From assembly GCA_020080175.1 (NCBI GenBank), contig JAGHQL010000232.1, forward strand, positions 1 to 32,899: a stretch of DNA of 32,899 bases, written 5' to 3'. Position 1 is the stretch's first letter. The number at the start of each line of letters is the position of its first letter. The translations under genes and the position numbers were made by a program. Of this stretch, positions 30,599 to 32,899 are shown one piece after another. The stretch is from Glutinoglossum americanum (Eukaryota > Ascomycota > Geoglossomycetes > Geoglossales > Geoglossaceae). Under the pieces are notes generated by a model, which did not search any database, had not been told where the DNA came from, and saw nothing but the letters and a program-made list of their open reading frames with translations.

Positions 30599-32008
30599 AT
30601 GTCATCTGCGCCTCCCAGCTCCAATCCCCACCAATTCCGGAACGGTTTCAACCCCAACGCAGACCCAGATCGGCAGCACTCCAGTCCACTCTCGATAAAC
30701 ACTCACCTATTCAACATCACCCAGCTCCATAGCACGGCTGACCGAGCTTTTACTCCAACTTCTAAAGACGGGAGTTACTTCCCTAACACAACATCCCATC
30801 TCGAGATCAGGTTCAACCTCGCCCTCAAAGCTGGACCGAGTACCTCAGTTAACACCACGTCCACCGAAGGCACAACTCACCCTTTTGATGTCGTGGGCAA
30901 TACCGCAATCCCCCTGTCTTCTAGATCCCCTGAGGACCTCCCCTGCGACACCACCGATTTCGAAGACTCATCGCCAGTCCCGACTTGGGATGAGGTCGAC
31001 CCTAAGATTAGGCGCCTAACTCTCGATTGTTTAGAGACACACGTTGAGGATTTCGAAGTAACCCGCAATTCTGTGAACGAGAGCATTCTTGTCAATGAAG
31101 TGGCATTGTTCCCGGGGAGGCGAGTTGAGGAAATGGATACCGTTTCGGTCACTAAGGCAGAAAGACGGTATGTTGTATACCGATCCTCATTCCCTCTATT
31201 TCGGAGTAGTACCTGACAATGGGTCCACTTTCCCATCTCTAGCACAATGGGGCGTAAAATCTTTAACCCCTTTACATCCTGGCGCCCATGGGTTGGTAGA
31301 AACCTCCCAGCCCCCGCAACCGCCAACCCCCGCGTTCTGGTTCTGCATCCTGAACCCGTATTCGTTCCTGCGTCCCCCCCACCCAACGAGGGTGGCAGCG
31401 ACGCTTCCTGGTCTGACGTTGACTGGTGGCTCCCTGACGAAGATGATCTCTACTACTCATCAGGCGAAGAGGATATAGAAGTCGAATATCAGCTCCCCAA
31501 ACGCTTTTCCCTAGACTACCCAGCTTACATAGACTTCAAGCCGCCGCAGCCTGACACCAACGCAGTCGTGGTCCCTTCCTCGAGCACAGCACCTCCAAGC
31601 CAGATTCAAACCATCACAAAGTCTCAATCGAACATCCGCCTTTCGCTCCTTATCCTCTACCGGTGGTTCGGTAACCCAATTCGGGACCTAGCTCGCATCC
31701 TCAACATCACCTTTGCCACAGGAGCCACCGCTAAGGACTGTTGCCGCATAATCCGTGGCGCAAAGAGAAATAGGCTTGAGGAGTACGTCGGCGTCTATGA
31801 AGTGGCGAGATTCCAGAACTATCCCTGCCATCTCAAGGTGGTTAGGCACCTTCACCGGTCTGCGGAGGTCCTTGGAATTCAGTTGGTGCCCCGGCCAGCG
31901 GATGTTGAGCTTGCCATTGCGCCTCCAGGATCAGGGCCGGCCTCCAAGCCACAGGTTCTGGGCAGTGGAAGTAACCTTGGGGAGGAGGGGCTCCCCATCG
32001 AGCTATAG
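30599..32008 (+). CDS. Unknown two-exon protein, no recognised family
   Basis: Model: join(30599..31167, 31243..32008), 444 residues. The 75-bp intron has a GTATGT donor, a CTGAC branch-like site and a CTCTAG acceptor, and joins the frames as AERR-TMGRKIF. The first 190 residues are Ser/Thr/Pro-rich and polar, with no signal peptide or membrane segment. The second exon has an acidic patch (DASWSDVDWWLPDEDDLYYSSGEEDIE cut by a few residues), then a compact basic and helical block near residues 325-400 containing LLILYRWFGNPIRDLARILN and a Cys-Cys pair in TAKDCCRIIRGAKRNRL. That block is the only part likely to fold by itself, and it has a spacing loosely like a helix-turn-helix; this is only an impression. 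I recognise no homologue. It may be a lineage-specific gene. The intron is the main evidence that it is genuinely expressed. Confidence 0.7.
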
Positions 32009-32627
32009 TCGTAGAACTATAGTCTACCGCGCCAGTTCCATCTCGCAATGATTCTTATTTTGTGTTTTTGTCAAGTAGTCTCTTGACTATCTACTTTTCC
32101 TTCTACTCGTCCCCAGGGGCCGCAAACAGGATGTTAGGCGATCGCGTTGGGTAAGCGCAAACTCACTGGAGCATCGTTGGTCAGTGTATCTACAACGAAC
32201 GTGGAGTCCTATTAGGGGGGAGAGGTCCTCAGTGGAGATTGTCTCAAGGCCACCTAGGCCGCTAAGTTGCGTTAACGCCCAATTAAAAGAATCAAGCCAC
32301 TGCTGCAGAGATAGCCCACCGAGACGAGGCGCAAAATGTGTACATGTGGGCCTATCGCACTAGAACGAACGAACGGACGACCGAGATTTGACCTGGCGGG
32401 CCGTAAACAAGCCAAGCCATTCGTAAGCATCCGGCGTTGGAGTTGGAGGGGTGTGTATTCCAAAAGCATGCGTGGGCATGTCCAAACGATAATTTTGTTG
32501 ATATACATATACATATATGTACCTGAACGTATGTATGTATGTATGTATGTATGCGGCCAACTAGGCCCGCTGGAAATGTATGCCGCCTATCCATTCGATC
32601 ACGTTACCCATCTATCTGCCCCTCCTC
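32009..32627. other. Intergenic spacer with short tandem repeats
   Basis: 619 bp lying between the stop of the unknown gene and the stop of the edge gene. Apart from the TATG repeat near 32528-32552 and a preceding alternating ATATAC stretch, nothing was recognised. Confidence 0.6.
32501..32552. repeat. ATATAC-like and GTAT microsatellites
   Basis: An imperfect ATATAC/ATATAT run is followed by about six copies of GTAT. They lie outside coding sequence. Confidence 0.8.
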
Positions 32628-32899
32628 CTACACGCCGCCATCCACTCCCTTCCCCTTCCGCTCTTCGGCCTCCTCCCTCTCCTCCTTCTCCACCAACCCA
32701 ACCTCAACCTCCATCTCCCTCCTCAGCCACTCCGCCTCCTCCCTCATAACCTCCTCGCTCCTCCCCACCCGCTCCTCATCCCTCACGATCGGAAACCGGC
32801 CCCTCGCCCCCCTCACCCACCACCCCTCCCTCTCCGCGAACCCCCTCCCCAGATCCCCGCCCTCCCCCTCCAGCATCCCGTACACCCCGTCCCCACCGC
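32628..32899 (-). CDS. C-terminal end of an unidentified protein, partial at the window edge
   Basis: The frame is open from the right edge to a TAG stop at 32628-32630, so at least 89 residues are coded and the gene starts outside the window. Visible are GFAEREGWWVRGARGRFPIV followed by a Glu/Arg-rich helical stretch (EEVMREEAEWLRREMEVEV, EKEEREEAEERKGKG) that would form a charged single helix or coiled coil. Local G+C is much higher than in the adjacent spacer and purines are strongly biased to the coding strand, which fits coding sequence but could also be low-complexity DNA. No family was recognised. Confidence 0.5.
   Translation of the reverse strand, partial: GGDGVYGMLEGEGGDLGRGFAEREGWWVRGARGRFPIVRDEERVGRSEEVMREEAEWLRREMEVEVGLVEKEEREEAEERKGKGVDGGV

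Noticed and set aside
1-32899. Mobile elements, CRISPR arrays, bacterial-type operons or biosynthetic gene clusters
   Set aside because: No transposase, reverse transcriptase, long terminal repeats, spaced direct-repeat array or clustered metabolic genes were seen; gene content is ordinary fungal housekeeping.

Overview
The window reads as nuclear DNA of a filamentous ascomycete (Pezizomycotina). The signs are short GT-AG spliceosomal introns (41 to about 110 bp) with CTAAC/CTGAC-like branch sites, a filamentous-fungal type Msb2 mucin, an augmin subunit (HAUS6), Rad4, and a nuclear tRNA-Arg(CCU) with a short intron next to the anticodon. The class cannot be fixed from sequence alone. No convincing transposon, retroelement, CRISPR or bacterial-type operon was seen.

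Layout. 192-3509 (-): long single-exon protein with a mitochondrial-type N-terminus and one C-terminal membrane segment. 3510-5768: spacer crowded with homopolymer runs. 5769-7769 (-): five-exon AFG1 family AAA+ ATPase. 7770-10559: long divergent spacer and probable MSB2 leader. 10560-12896 (+): MSB2 signalling mucin. 12897-15253: convergent spacer. 15254-16103 (-): six-exon FKBP12-type prolyl isomerase that simple ORF calling misses. 16104-18408: unresolved gap with protein-like fragments. 18409-19627 (-): histidinol-phosphatase HIS2. 19959-20047 (-): tRNA-Arg(CCU). 20305-20917 (-): phosphopantetheinyl transferase PPT2, divergent from RAD4 at 21110-24490 (+). 25219-27716 (-): HAUS6, divergent from an HDDC2-like 5'-nucleotidase at 27987-28917 (+). 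28918-30598: spacer with a tRNA-like possible Pol III unit. 30599-32008 (+): two-exon gene of unknown function. 32628 to the right edge (-): end of a further gene.

The genes are housekeeping and signalling genes without pathway clustering: mitochondrial quality control (AFG1), mitochondrial acyl-carrier activation (PPT2), histidine synthesis (HIS2), nucleotide-excision repair (RAD4), spindle microtubule nucleation (HAUS6), nucleotide metabolism (HDDC2), osmotic/surface sensing (MSB2) and the FK506/rapamycin receptor (FKBP12). Two tight divergent pairs (PPT2/RAD4, 192 bp; HAUS6/HDDC2, 270 bp) probably share promoters. All exon models come from reading splice sites, phase and recalled family similarity; no transcript data were available. 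The least explained parts are the orphan gene at 30.6-32.0 kb, the tRNA-like unit near 29.7-29.85 kb, and the 16.1-18.4 kb gap.
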